From Shewanella metallivivens (GTDB lineage Bacteria; Pseudomonadota; Gammaproteobacteria; Enterobacterales; Shewanellaceae), in NCBI RefSeq assembly GCF_028750675.1, contig NZ_JAQQPZ010000007.1:62001-126000 (forward strand): DNA of 64,000 nt, in the 5' to 3' direction. Below are positions 9,967-17,675 of this stretch, piece by piece. The position numbers and the translations under genes were made by a program. Positions within the stretch are counted from its first letter, which is position 1; each line of letters begins with the position of its first letter. The notes under the pieces were generated by a model. The model made no database searches and had not been told where the DNA came from. It worked only from the letters and a program-made list of their open reading frames with translations.

Positions 9967-10137
9967 TATCCGCTCTACAAGATCGGCTTTTAAAGTAAAT
10001 ATCCAATGGTGACAACAACTTATTTATAATTCAGTAAAAAGTGATGCATAGATCTAACTTCTCGAAATAAGCGTTGACCAAAACAAAAAATAAAGACTAT
10101 GATGAAATCACTTAGATAGCGAATAGGTAGGTAAATA

Positions 10138-10503
10138 ATGACAGCAATCACTCATGTATATAATTACACCGTTCGATGCCCGCACTATAAAGAAAATGAA
10201 CAACCCGCAACATGGCTCAACCATATCGAAGTAAATCAATCATGTGAAATCGCGTTAGATCGCATCACCAAATGGCATAATATTTCTGGCACTAAATCTT
10301 TTGAACTCGAACAATTTGTGGTCAGAAAAGCTGACAATGAAGAAGCTTATTTTGCAATGCAAAGCAGTCGCTTAAAACATGATGGCCATGCTTTAGTCAC
10401 GTTTAAGATATTACTCGACCAATGTTGCCAAGATGCATCACCCAATGAAATCATGAAGCATTTAATTGAAGACTACCAACACCGTATCGCTAAAGTTGAA
10501 TAA
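10138..10503 (+). CDS. Conserved-looking hypothetical protein, 121 aa
   Basis: I do not recognise the family. The protein is soluble and mixed alpha/beta in composition, with no signal peptide or membrane segment. Cysteines occur at about residues 14, 36, 90 and 91. A strong ribosome-binding site (AGGTAGG, six bases before the ATG) and a terminator downstream support it as a real single-gene unit. The codon use resembles its neighbours. No function can be assigned from context: the upstream gene is an alcohol dehydrogenase and the convergent gene a thioesterase. Confidence 0.75.
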   Translation: MTAITHVYNYTVRCPHYKENEQPATWLNHIEVNQSCEIALDRITKWHNISGTKSFELEQFVVRKADNEEAYFAMQSSRLKHDGHALVTFKILLDQCCQDASPNEIMKHLIEDYQHRIAKVE

Positions 10504-10553
10504 AACTGTGTTTTAACCTAGTTATATTGTCATATCACTAGGACAACTCTTAA

Positions 10554-10587
10554 GGAGCAAATATTCCGTTTATTTGCTCCTTTTTTT
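10554..10587 (+). terminator. Terminator between convergent genes
   Basis: GGAGCAAATA pairs with TATTTGCTCC and is followed by seven T residues. It ends the 121-aa protein gene. The stem could also slow the opposing thioesterase transcript, although only two A residues precede it on that strand. Confidence 0.85.
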
Positions 10588-10592
10588 GCCGC

Positions 10593-10961
10593 TTAAGCTG
10601 CATTAGCTCGCATACCATGCGGAATGGGTAAACCATTTTCATTGATATTCACAAAGACCATTTTATCAATAAATGCGATTGGCGCGTGATTCACTTTATT
10701 GCGTATTTTGCAACGCACTGTCACTGAACTCTGCCCTAAGCTGACTAATTCAAAACCAAACTCAACAATATCGCCAACATGGGCGGGTGCCATAAAGTTT
10801 ATCTCTGAAATCACTTTAGCAATATGAAACTGACTGCGCATCTGGCAACTAGCAAAGATAGTCGCTTCTTCATTTACCCAGCTCAACAGCTGCCCACAAC
10901 ATAGAGTTTGACTACTATTAAGGTGAATTGGCATAACGATATGACGTGTAAAATATTTCAT
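10593..10961 (-). CDS. Acyl-CoA thioesterase, YciA-type hotdog fold
   Basis: This 122-residue protein has the pattern of the cytosolic BACH/YciA acyl-CoA hydrolases: HIVMPIHLNSSQTLCCGQLLSW near the N-terminus (where relatives have a GG-LL-W-D stretch), followed by the hydrophobic strand FMAPAHVGDIVEF and the typical SVTVRCKI and FVNIN strands. The usual catalytic Asp of the GGxLLxWxD segment is replaced here by Asn-Glu (SWVNEEA), so the Glu may serve or activity may differ. A ribosome-binding site GAGGT precedes the ATG. Substrate chain length is unknown. Confidence 0.85.
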   Translation of the reverse strand: MKYFTRHIVMPIHLNSSQTLCCGQLLSWVNEEATIFASCQMRSQFHIAKVISEINFMAPAHVGDIVEFGFELVSLGQSSVTVRCKIRNKVNHAPIAFIDKMVFVNINENGLPIPHGMRANAA

Positions 10962-11122
10962 AAGGACCTCGCGTGTTAATCCATTAATTTATGCCCTCCA
11001 GGCATATACCTCATAATGAGTAGCAATGATCACGCCAAATATTTTAATTGTTAAAAATCAATAGAATAAAAATTCACAAAAGAATAAACCACATTAATTG
11101 CTCAAATTAAATGCAGCTTCGC

Positions 11123-11160
11123 ACCAAAAAAATACACAGCCATATTACTGGCTGTGTATT
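11123..11160 (-). terminator. Terminator of the threonine aldolase transcript
   Basis: AATACACAGCCA pairs with TGGCTGTGTATT around a 6-nt loop. On the minus strand the stem is followed by a run of T residues (the A-run at 11125-11132 on the plus strand). Confidence 0.85.
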
Positions 11161-11186
11161 GCTTAAACGCTATTCACTCTAACTAG

Positions 11187-12197
11187 CTAGCGGATAGCTT
11201 GCTTCAAAACATTCACAAAAGTACTGATATCTGCGGTGCTAATATCATTGTGAGTCACTAAGCGTAATTGATGACTTGGGCTCAACAAGATGCCTTTATC
11301 AGCAAGCGTATGCGCCAGTATGTGTGGGTTAATCTGTTCACTCAAGGTTGCAAACACCATGTTGGTTTGCACTAAACTCATATCAACCGTGAGTTCTGGA
11401 ATTTCGACTAACATTTGCGCTAAAAGCTTAGCGTTATAATGATCTTCTGCTAAACGTTCTACTTGATCTGTCAGCGCTAATTTTGCCGCTGCCGCGATAA
11501 TACCAGCTTGGCGCATTCCTCCCCCCAGCATTTTACGCCAACGAGTCGCCTTAGCAATTAACCGCTCATCGCCCAGTAAAATCGAACCTATCGGCGCACA
11601 CAGCCCTTTTGACAGGCAAATAGATACCGAGTCAAAATACTGGGTAATATCACTAATATTAATGCCTTGAGCAACCGCAGCATTAGCCACTCTAGCGCCA
11701 TCGAGGTGTATTTTCAGCCCTCGATTAAAAGCCAAACTCTGTGCGGTAGCCAAATAGTCTTGGGGAAGCACTTTACCGCCGATGGTGTTCTCTAAACTCA
11801 ATAACCGAGTGCGAGCAAAGTGCACATCATCAGGTTTAATCGCAGCTTCTATATCACTGAGTAAAATACTGCCATCAACTTGATTATTCAGCGGCTGAGG
11901 TTGAATGCTGCCTAACACGGCTGCACCACCACCTTCAAATTTATAATTATGGGCTTGCTGACCACATAGATACTCGTCACCTCGTTCACAGTGGGCCATT
12001 AAGGCGAGTAAATTAGCTTGAGTACCAGAGCTGACAAATAATGCGTCATCAAAGCCAAACATGTCTGCCGCCATCTCTTGCAAGCTGTTAACCGTGGGGT
12101 CATCACCGTATACATCATCACCCACTTCAGCTTGAGCCATTGCCGCGCGCATCGCTTGAGTCGGTTTAGTGACGGTATCACTTCGAAAATCAATCAT
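11187..12197 (-). CDS. ltaE: Low-specificity L-threonine aldolase
   Basis: The 336-residue PLP enzyme begins with the family hallmark IDFRSDTVTKPT and GDDVYGDDPTVN. It carries HLDGARVANAA (the Asp that contacts the PLP ring) and the Schiff-base lysine in SICLSKGLCAPIGS. The family cleaves L-threonine and L-allo-threonine to glycine and acetaldehyde. The start is supported by AAAGAGTAAC before the ATG. It lies 44 bp behind the thiol peroxidase gene on the same strand, and a terminator follows, so the two are probably co-transcribed, although there is no obvious functional link. Confidence 0.94.
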   Translation of the reverse strand: MIDFRSDTVTKPTQAMRAAMAQAEVGDDVYGDDPTVNSLQEMAADMFGFDDALFVSSGTQANLLALMAHCERGDEYLCGQQAHNYKFEGGGAAVLGSIQPQPLNNQVDGSILLSDIEAAIKPDDVHFARTRLLSLENTIGGKVLPQDYLATAQSLAFNRGLKIHLDGARVANAAVAQGINISDITQYFDSVSICLSKGLCAPIGSILLGDERLIAKATRWRKMLGGGMRQAGIIAAAAKLALTDQVERLAEDHYNAKLLAQMLVEIPELTVDMSLVQTNMVFATLSEQINPHILAHTLADKGILLSPSHQLRLVTHNDISTADISTFVNVLKQAIR

Positions 12198-12241
12198 GAG
12201 TTACTCTTTTTGAACAAAGGTGTGGTTGGCTTGATAATGTA

Positions 12242-12832
12242 CTATTTAACCGCCGAAATCTCAGTAAGTGCAGTTAATGCGGCATCATAATCTGGGTGTT
12301 CACTCACTTCAGCAACCAGCTCGTGATATTTTAAAATCCCCTGCGCATCAATGATAAAAATAGAACGAGCAAGTAGACCACGGTCTTTAATTAACAAACC
12401 GTATTTTTCACCAAAGTCACGCCACACAGAGTCAGACAATACTTTAATTTTGTCTACATTTTCAGTTTGGCAAAAACGTTTTTGAGCAAAAGGTAAATCT
12501 TCACTTACGGTTAACATCACGACATCAGCACCAAAATTGGCAAACGCTTTATTAAAACGCTTCGTTTGTAATGCACAAACACCAGTATCTAAACTCGGAA
12601 CTGCGCTAATCAGGACAGTCTGACCTTTAAAGTCGCTTAAACTCACTGGGTTAAACTTTTCATCAACAACTTTAAACAATGGCGCGGGGCTATTTATATT
12701 CGGTATTTTGCCCTCAAGAGCCACGGGGGTTCCGCCCATCGTAATCATGGTTTTGTCACCTGCAAAGGCAAAAGGTCCCATCAAAAAAGCAGATAACATT
12801 GTCGTTATCGCTAAGCTAGAAATGTGTTTCAT
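12242..12832 (-). CDS. tpx: Thiol peroxidase with signal peptide
   Basis: This 196-residue peroxiredoxin has the Tpx signature: PSLDTGVCALQTKRFN with the peroxidatic cysteine, and the resolving cysteine in RFCQTENV. It reduces hydroperoxides using a thioredoxin-like donor. Unlike the 168-residue Escherichia coli Tpx, it has a 20-25 residue hydrophobic N-terminus ending in FAFA, which looks like a signal peptidase I site, so it is probably periplasmic. I chose the ATG with AGGAGC four bases upstream. A possible start nine codons earlier falls inside the terminator hairpin of the preceding gene and has no ribosome-binding site. Confidence 0.92.
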   Translation of the reverse strand: MKHISSLAITTMLSAFLMGPFAFAGDKTMITMGGTPVALEGKIPNINSPAPLFKVVDEKFNPVSLSDFKGQTVLISAVPSLDTGVCALQTKRFNKAFANFGADVVMLTVSEDLPFAQKRFCQTENVDKIKVLSDSVWRDFGEKYGLLIKDRGLLARSIFIIDAQGILKYHELVAEVSEHPDYDAALTALTEISAVK

Positions 12833-12845
12833 AAAAGCTCCTGAT

Positions 12846-12873
12846 AAAAAAACCAGCAATTGCTGGTTTTTTT
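12846..12873. terminator. Bidirectional terminator between mscS and tpx
   Basis: The 28-bp sequence is a perfect palindrome: AAAAAAACCAGCAA followed directly by TTGCTGGTTTTTTT. It ends the mechanosensitive channel transcript on the minus strand and lies just upstream of the tpx ribosome-binding site, so tpx either has a promoter very close by or depends on read-through. Confidence 0.88.
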
Positions 12874-12897
12874 GTTAGTAAACATAGCGCCCGCAAA

Positions 12898-13731
12898 TTA
12901 TTTTGCTGGAACTTCTTTTACATGTAAATCCATTTGTGGGAATGGAATTTCGATTTCAGCGGCATCGAGTGCATTTTTGATTTGTTCAAGCAATGCAAAA
13001 CGTGTTGGCCAGTAATCACCAGTACTCACCCAAGGGCGAACTACAAAGTTAATTGATGAATCGGCCAGCTCAGCTAAACCAATAGTGTAACCAGGATCTT
13101 TTAATACAGATTCGTTGCTATCTAGCACATCAGCAATCACTTTTTTGGTTGTCGCAATATCAGCAGTGTAAGACACACCGATGGTCAAATCGATACGACG
13201 CTTTTCTAATGCTGAATAGTTAGTGATGGTACCGTTCATGATGGCTGAGTTTGGCGCGATAATGACTTTGTTGTCACCTGTACGTAAACGTGTAGAGAAA
13301 ATAGTAATTTCATCAACCACACCTGCTGTACCTGCTGCTTCAATAAAGTCGCCAACACGACATGGACGGAATAACACCATCAACACGCCTGAGGCAAAGT
13401 TCGATAAAGAACCTTGTAACGCTAAACCAACAGCTAAACCTGCAGCACCGATAACGGCAACAAGTGACGCGGTTTGTACACCAACCTGCCCCAAAGTAGC
13501 AATAATGGTAAATATAAACACCAACGCCCACGATAAGTTAGCAACAAAAGACACTACCGTTGCATCAACTTTACGGCTATTTAACACTTTAATCGTCACA
13601 CGTTTTGCAACGCCAGCAAGATATTTACCAATAATAAAGATAACAATTGCGGCTAACGCTTTTAGACCATATGTCATAAAGAACTCAGGTGCTTGCTCTA
13701 TCAGTCCGTCTAAACCTTCTAGGTGTTCCAT
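12898..13731 (-). CDS. MscS-family small-conductance mechanosensitive channel
   Basis: The 277-residue length matches Escherichia coli MscS (286). Three N-terminal membrane segments are visible, the third being the Gly/Ala-rich pore helix (AVIGAAGLAVGLALQGSLSNFASGV region, residues about 90-115). The beta domain with VGDFIEAAGTAGVVDEI and a soluble alpha/beta C-terminus follow. It releases solutes during osmotic downshock. The start at MEHLEG is supported by AAGGGAGAG four bases upstream; an upstream TTG-type start lacks this. It follows the OmpA-like gene by 25 bp, so the two form a unit that ends at the palindromic terminator. Confidence 0.93.
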   Translation of the reverse strand: MEHLEGLDGLIEQAPEFFMTYGLKALAAIVIFIIGKYLAGVAKRVTIKVLNSRKVDATVVSFVANLSWALVFIFTIIATLGQVGVQTASLVAVIGAAGLAVGLALQGSLSNFASGVLMVLFRPCRVGDFIEAAGTAGVVDEITIFSTRLRTGDNKVIIAPNSAIMNGTITNYSALEKRRIDLTIGVSYTADIATTKKVIADVLDSNESVLKDPGYTIGLAELADSSINFVVRPWVSTGDYWPTRFALLEQIKNALDAAEIEIPFPQMDLHVKEVPAK

Positions 13732-13756
13732 TTTTCTCTCCCTTAAATAAGCAGAA

Positions 13757-14404
13757 TTACTCTGCCGAAATGATAAACTCAACTCTCCGGTTACGCTGAC
13801 GCCCTTCTATTGTGGCGTTATCCGCTGCCGGCTTTTTGTTACTCATACCAACAACCTCAATGGATGTTGGAAGAAATTGATAATCATTAATCAATAATTG
13901 TTTAATGGTTTCCGCTCTTTTTAGCGACAACGCCATGTTAACCGTATCACTGCCAATATTATCCGTATGTCCTTCTAACCGAATACTCACTTGAGGATGC
14001 AGTTCGATATACTGCTGCACCCTAACTAAAGTTGGGCGTTGAGTCAGTAATACATTGGATTTATCGAAATCAAAGTAGACAGGCTGAAGAATTGAACCGA
14101 AACAATCTACCGCGACATTCACATCGGGTTGTTGACGGCACTGCTCAGCAATTAATGCGGCATTATTAGTGATAGTGGCGCCAAGTTCTGTTTCGTCAAA
14201 CTCATCATCATCTTCTGCATCTTCATCAACGATGATGATGTCAGTATCAATACAGCCGTTAGCCATAACGACGGTATTGGCAGGTGTATCTTTACAGGCA
14301 TCTTTTTTATCAGGCACACCATCAAAATCACCATCAACCCAAGCTAATGCACTGGTGATAAAACAGCCAAACAAGATCAATGTCAAAGTTCGAACAATAA
14401 TCAT
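13757..14404 (-). CDS. OmpA-family outer-membrane/peptidoglycan-binding protein
   Basis: The 215-residue protein has a signal peptide (to about residue 22, ending SALA), a calcium-binding thrombospondin type 3-like segment (DGDFDGVPDKKDACKDTP), an acidic linker (DEDAEDDDEFDE), and a C-terminal OmpA domain with YFDFDKSN, LEGHTDNIGSD and RNRRVEF. Such proteins anchor the outer membrane to peptidoglycan. There is no N-terminal eight-strand barrel. The ATG with GGGGG four to eight bases upstream was chosen over one six codons earlier. Co-transcription with mscS suggests a shared role in envelope or osmotic integrity, which is an inference. Confidence 0.9.
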   Translation of the reverse strand: MIIVRTLTLILFGCFITSALAWVDGDFDGVPDKKDACKDTPANTVVMANGCIDTDIIIVDEDAEDDDEFDETELGATITNNAALIAEQCRQQPDVNVAVDCFGSILQPVYFDFDKSNVLLTQRPTLVRVQQYIELHPQVSIRLEGHTDNIGSDTVNMALSLKRAETIKQLLINDYQFLPTSIEVVGMSNKKPAADNATIEGRQRNRRVEFIISAE

Positions 14405-14845
14405 TAAAGCCCCCTTCGACATAGCATCGAGATGTGTTAATAAGGCGTATATTAACGGTTTCTATCTAAAATTAAAAGACAATACTTAATAATCAATACC
14501 TTGCAAAACAAGTTTCTGTAAACCCCATAAAAGTATAAAAAGATTATCGGCTACAATCGTAAAAACCGAACCCACTCGCGTTAATTAATTGCTTTAATTT
14601 TACACAAACCATTAACAAACAAGTGTTTTTATTTTTTACGCTGAAACAATTCCTAACACGCTCAACCTCTCTGTTCCCCCCATTAACATTGACTTTAACG
14701 CCCCTAAAAGGGTATATAAGGTTAGCTTTTTGGTGTTTGGTCAGCTTTTCGCATCAAAATGACATTATTTCTTATAAAAATTAACCAATAAAGTCGCTAA
14801 CCGGTGTTTTTCTTTAATTATTCTCTTTGTAGAGAGGTAATGTAA
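14405..14845. other. Divergent intergenic region
   Basis: The AT-rich gap between the divergent OmpA-like and POT transporter units should hold both promoters. I see no strong hexamer pair, palindrome or repeat that I would defend. Confidence 0.5.
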
Positions 14846-14920
14846 ATGACACTGCTAGACGATTCATGCAAACAAACTATTTCTGTGTCGACATTTTCGC
14901 ACAGGCAATCACAAGCTTAA
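14846..14920 (+). CDS. Possible 24-residue leader peptide upstream of the peptide transporter
   Basis: An ATG with a good ribosome-binding site (AGAGAGG, eight bases before) opens a 24-codon ORF, MTLLDDSCKQTISVSTFSHR plus four residues. It stops 13 bases before the transporter ATG. The stop codon's TAA and the transporter's ribosome-binding site AAGGTGGA overlap, so ribosomes on the leader could affect transporter initiation. There is no run of a single amino acid as in classic attenuators. It could be chance. Confidence 0.35.
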   Translation: MTLLDDSCKQTISVSTFSHRQSQA

Positions 14921-14933
14921 GGTGGAAGACTTA

Positions 14934-16403
14934 ATGAGTGAAGCAAAACCACAAGGAACGATGTTTGGACACCCAAAAGGGCTGTTCTTACTGTTTACAA
15001 CGGAATTATGGGAACGTTTTAGTTACTACGCTATGCGCGCAATCCTTGTGCTTTATCTAGTCGATAAAGTACAAACAGAAGGCGGTCACGGACTTGGTTG
15101 GACCCAAGCAGATGCGATTTCTCTATATGGAACATTTACCGGCCTAGTCTATTTAACTCCACTCATTGGTGGTTGGTTAGCGGATGCTCATTTAGGTCAA
15201 CGTAAAGCCATCTACATTGGCGGTTTTTTAATGGCCGCTGGACAATTTTTGTTAGGAACGCCGCACGCATGGGTTCCAGGAATGGAAATTGAGATGTTTT
15301 ACTTAGGTTTAGGAACCTTGATTTTAGGTAACGGCCTATTTAAACCAAACATCTCTACTATGGTAGGCGATCTATACGAAGAAGGTGACCATCGTCGTGA
15401 CGGTGCATTTACCATCTTTTATATGGGTATTAACGTCGGCGCATTTTTATCTGGTATTGTTGTAGGTTCTGTCGTTGCTGCTTATGATGGAAACTTCCAA
15501 GCCGGCTTTATTTGTGCAGGTATTGGTATGATTGCTTCATTAATTATTCAGTTCTTCTTTGCACAAAAACTGCTTGGCGATATTGGTACTGTACCAGCGG
15601 CTAAACTTGAACAAAGCAAGAACGAAGCTAAAGGTGAAGTACGCAAAGAACCATTAACCAAAGTTGAACGTGACCGCATTAAAGTGATTATGGTTATGGG
15701 CCTGTTCACCATTATCTTCTGGGCTGGTTTTGAACAAGCCGGTGGTTTAATGAACTTGTTCACGAACGACTTTACAGATCGTATGATTGGCTCATGGGAA
15801 GTTCCAACAACTTGGTTCCAATCTTTAAACGCGATGTTTATTGTGCTTTTCGCCCCAGTGATTGCTTCAATTTGGATCAAACTCGGTAAAAATGAACCTA
15901 ACTCACCAGTCAAATTTGCTCTCGGTTTATTCTTTTTAGCCGTAGGCTTCTTGTTCATGATTGGTGCAGTGCTCGAAATGGGCGGCGACGCTTCGGTTAA
16001 GTCTAGCATGTGGTGGTTAGTAGGAGCTTACTTCTTCCACACCATGGGTGAGTTATGTTTATCACCTATTGGTTTATCAATGGTGACTAAGCTTGCTCCA
16101 CTTCGCATTGCTTCGTTAATGATGGGGGCTTGGTTCTTATTCATTGCTGCAGCAAACAAAATTGGTGGCTTAGTGGGTTCGTTAATTGGCCATGGCGGCG
16201 CGGTAGAAGAACAATTAGCTAACGCAATGGCTATCTTTGCTGGCATTGCCATTACCGCAGTAATTTCAGCCATTATTCTATACTTAATGTCAGATAAATT
16301 AGTTGACTGGATGCACGGTGCTGAAAGTAAACTTGACACTGAAGAGCAAGTGCTAGAAGAAGAAATTGCTGTTACTGCTGAACATGAAGCGATTAAGCGT
16401 TAA
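14934..16403 (+). CDS. POT/PTR2-family proton-coupled oligopeptide transporter
   Basis: The 489-residue membrane protein has about 14 hydrophobic segments and the POT signature ELWERFSYYAMRAILVLYL at residues about 26-45 (the ExxERxxYY proton/peptide motif). The second PTR2 signature region, around the GNGLFKPNISTMVGDLY stretch, is also present. It takes up di- and tripeptides with protons. The ATG (MSEAK) was chosen because AAGGTGGA sits at proper spacing, whereas the GTG four codons upstream lies inside that site. A strong terminator follows, so it is a single-gene unit apart from the leader ORF. Confidence 0.94.
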   Translation: MSEAKPQGTMFGHPKGLFLLFTTELWERFSYYAMRAILVLYLVDKVQTEGGHGLGWTQADAISLYGTFTGLVYLTPLIGGWLADAHLGQRKAIYIGGFLMAAGQFLLGTPHAWVPGMEIEMFYLGLGTLILGNGLFKPNISTMVGDLYEEGDHRRDGAFTIFYMGINVGAFLSGIVVGSVVAAYDGNFQAGFICAGIGMIASLIIQFFFAQKLLGDIGTVPAAKLEQSKNEAKGEVRKEPLTKVERDRIKVIMVMGLFTIIFWAGFEQAGGLMNLFTNDFTDRMIGSWEVPTTWFQSLNAMFIVLFAPVIASIWIKLGKNEPNSPVKFALGLFFLAVGFLFMIGAVLEMGGDASVKSSMWWLVGAYFFHTMGELCLSPIGLSMVTKLAPLRIASLMMGAWFLFIAAANKIGGLVGSLIGHGGAVEEQLANAMAIFAGIAITAVISAIILYLMSDKLVDWMHGAESKLDTEEQVLEEEIAVTAEHEAIKR

Positions 16404-16450
16404 TAAAATCGACAGTAAAGTGATGCCTTAGCAACATATCATCACAATAA

Positions 16451-16487
16451 AAATCCCCTCCAAGTTAACTTGGAGGGGATTTTTTTA
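16451..16487 (+). terminator. Strong terminator after the peptide transporter
   Basis: AAATCCCCTCCAAGTT is followed directly by AACTTGGAGGGGATTTTTTT, a 16-bp perfect stem plus T-tract. It may act on both strands, as the convergent regulator gene ends at 16510. Confidence 0.9.
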
Positions 16488-16509
16488 TGATGTTAAAAAG
16501 CATTCCCAA

Positions 16510-17631
16510 TCAATGACAAGACAACTGCATAAACCCACCCGCATTAATATCGGTTTGGTAAACCAACCCTGTAAAACGGTTATCGAGTAACTGTTGCTTA
16601 TGTTGTTGATGATACGTACCAATACACAGCTTTTCATCGATCAACAATGTTCGCCTTTGCACACCAGATTGATGCCAATTAACATCACCCAATGGCAAGG
16701 CACTAGGTAACACTAACGGCATTAAATGATTATCATGCCGCAAGTAGCATCGTAAGCCATTGCCAGCCTGGGCAACAGACACTGTATACTGTTGCAGGTC
16801 AACGCAAACATAGATGATATCAGTGAGAATATGTAAACCCGACCTCACCATACGCTTATTTAAATAACCGAGCATTTTATCAGGTTCAATTAGCGTAGTG
16901 CTCAAACCGTTACGAAATAACTTAAGCTTTTGATTGATGAAACTTTTAAGCAATACACAGCCAAATGCCGCGCTGTTATCTTCAGGGTCAAAATGCGCCA
17001 TGTACATGACTAAATGACTATCACCTACCATGGTTGAATCGATAAAATAGGCGCTTACGTCATTGTTTTTAAATAGGCTGTAATCAATAACAGCCTTGGG
17101 ATAAAGGATGTGAGATGCTGGAAAAAGCTGTTGCTGTACACTCTTAGCGGCTTGAGCATTTTGTTCAAGGAGTTGTAGGTTATCGGTTAACTCTAGGTAA
17201 GACAGTTCATTCATTTCGTGCAAATGTGTTTGGCCGCTGACATTCATTGGGGTCGCAGCGGTTAACATCGCCTGAATGATGGCTTGTTCAATAATAAACA
17301 AATCAGCAACAGGCTTAGTTAAATAATCACTAGCACCAATCCTTAATGCTTCAACAACGTCGGCCATAACATCATTAGCAGAGATAACTATCGAAGGCAC
17401 AGCGGGATTAATATCCTGCATTTGCCTTAGCATGGGCAAACCACCGAGCCCAGGTAAGCCTAGGTCAGCAATAACAATATCAAACGTTGTGTCAGAAAAG
17501 AGTGCGATGCCTTCTTTGCCATCATGAGCGAGGTACACTTTAGCACCCTGCCCTTGCAAAAAGTCTGCAACAACATGACGAAATATCGGGTCATCTTCAA
17601 CAAAGAGGATTTCGACATCAGTTAACGCCAT
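16510..17631 (-). CDS. RssB-like response regulator with degenerate phosphatase domain
   Basis: The 373-residue protein has an N-terminal receiver domain (acidic pair EDD at 16-18, phospho-acceptor Asp56 in IADLGLPGLGG, conserved Lys in YLTKP), a coiled-coil-like linker (about 135-170) and a C-terminal region resembling the SpoIIE/PP2C phosphatase fold. The phosphatase's metal-binding Asp/Gly motifs are not recognisable. This is the architecture of RssB, the adaptor that delivers sigma-S to ClpXP, and not that of an active SpoIIE phosphatase such as the Shewanella CrsR. It follows mlaA by 44 bp. Its ribosome-binding site sits in a hairpin. The RssB function is inferred from architecture. Confidence 0.8.
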   Translation of the reverse strand: MALTDVEILFVEDDPIFRHVVADFLQGQGAKVYLAHDGKEGIALFSDTTFDIVIADLGLPGLGGLPMLRQMQDINPAVPSIVISANDVMADVVEALRIGASDYLTKPVADLFIIEQAIIQAMLTAATPMNVSGQTHLHEMNELSYLELTDNLQLLEQNAQAAKSVQQQLFPASHILYPKAVIDYSLFKNNDVSAYFIDSTMVGDSHLVMYMAHFDPEDNSAAFGCVLLKSFINQKLKLFRNGLSTTLIEPDKMLGYLNKRMVRSGLHILTDIIYVCVDLQQYTVSVAQAGNGLRCYLRHDNHLMPLVLPSALPLGDVNWHQSGVQRRTLLIDEKLCIGTYHQQHKQQLLDNRFTGLVYQTDINAGGFMQLSCH

Positions 17632-17636
17632 ACTAC

Positions 17637-17663
17637 AACCCCGCTGAAGTGTCTGCCGGGGTT
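17637..17663 (-). promoter_or_regulatory. Hairpin covering the ribosome-binding site of the RssB-like gene
   Basis: In the transcript AACCCCG (5' arm) pairs with CGGGGTT (3' arm) around a 13-nt loop. The 3' arm carries GGGG, which lies seven to nine bases before the ATG and is the only plausible Shine-Dalgarno sequence. The hairpin would hide it. There is no T-tract, so it is not an ordinary terminator. Confidence 0.5.
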
Positions 17664-17675
17664 ATATTGCCCCAG

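Noticed and set aside
13223..13750. Plus-strand 175-codon ORF opposite mscS
   Set aside because: It is a shadow of the mechanosensitive channel gene with low-complexity composition and no ribosome-binding site.
15548..16009. Minus-strand 153-codon ORF opposite the POT transporter gene
   Set aside because: It is a shadow frame. The membrane-protein coding strand fully explains the region.
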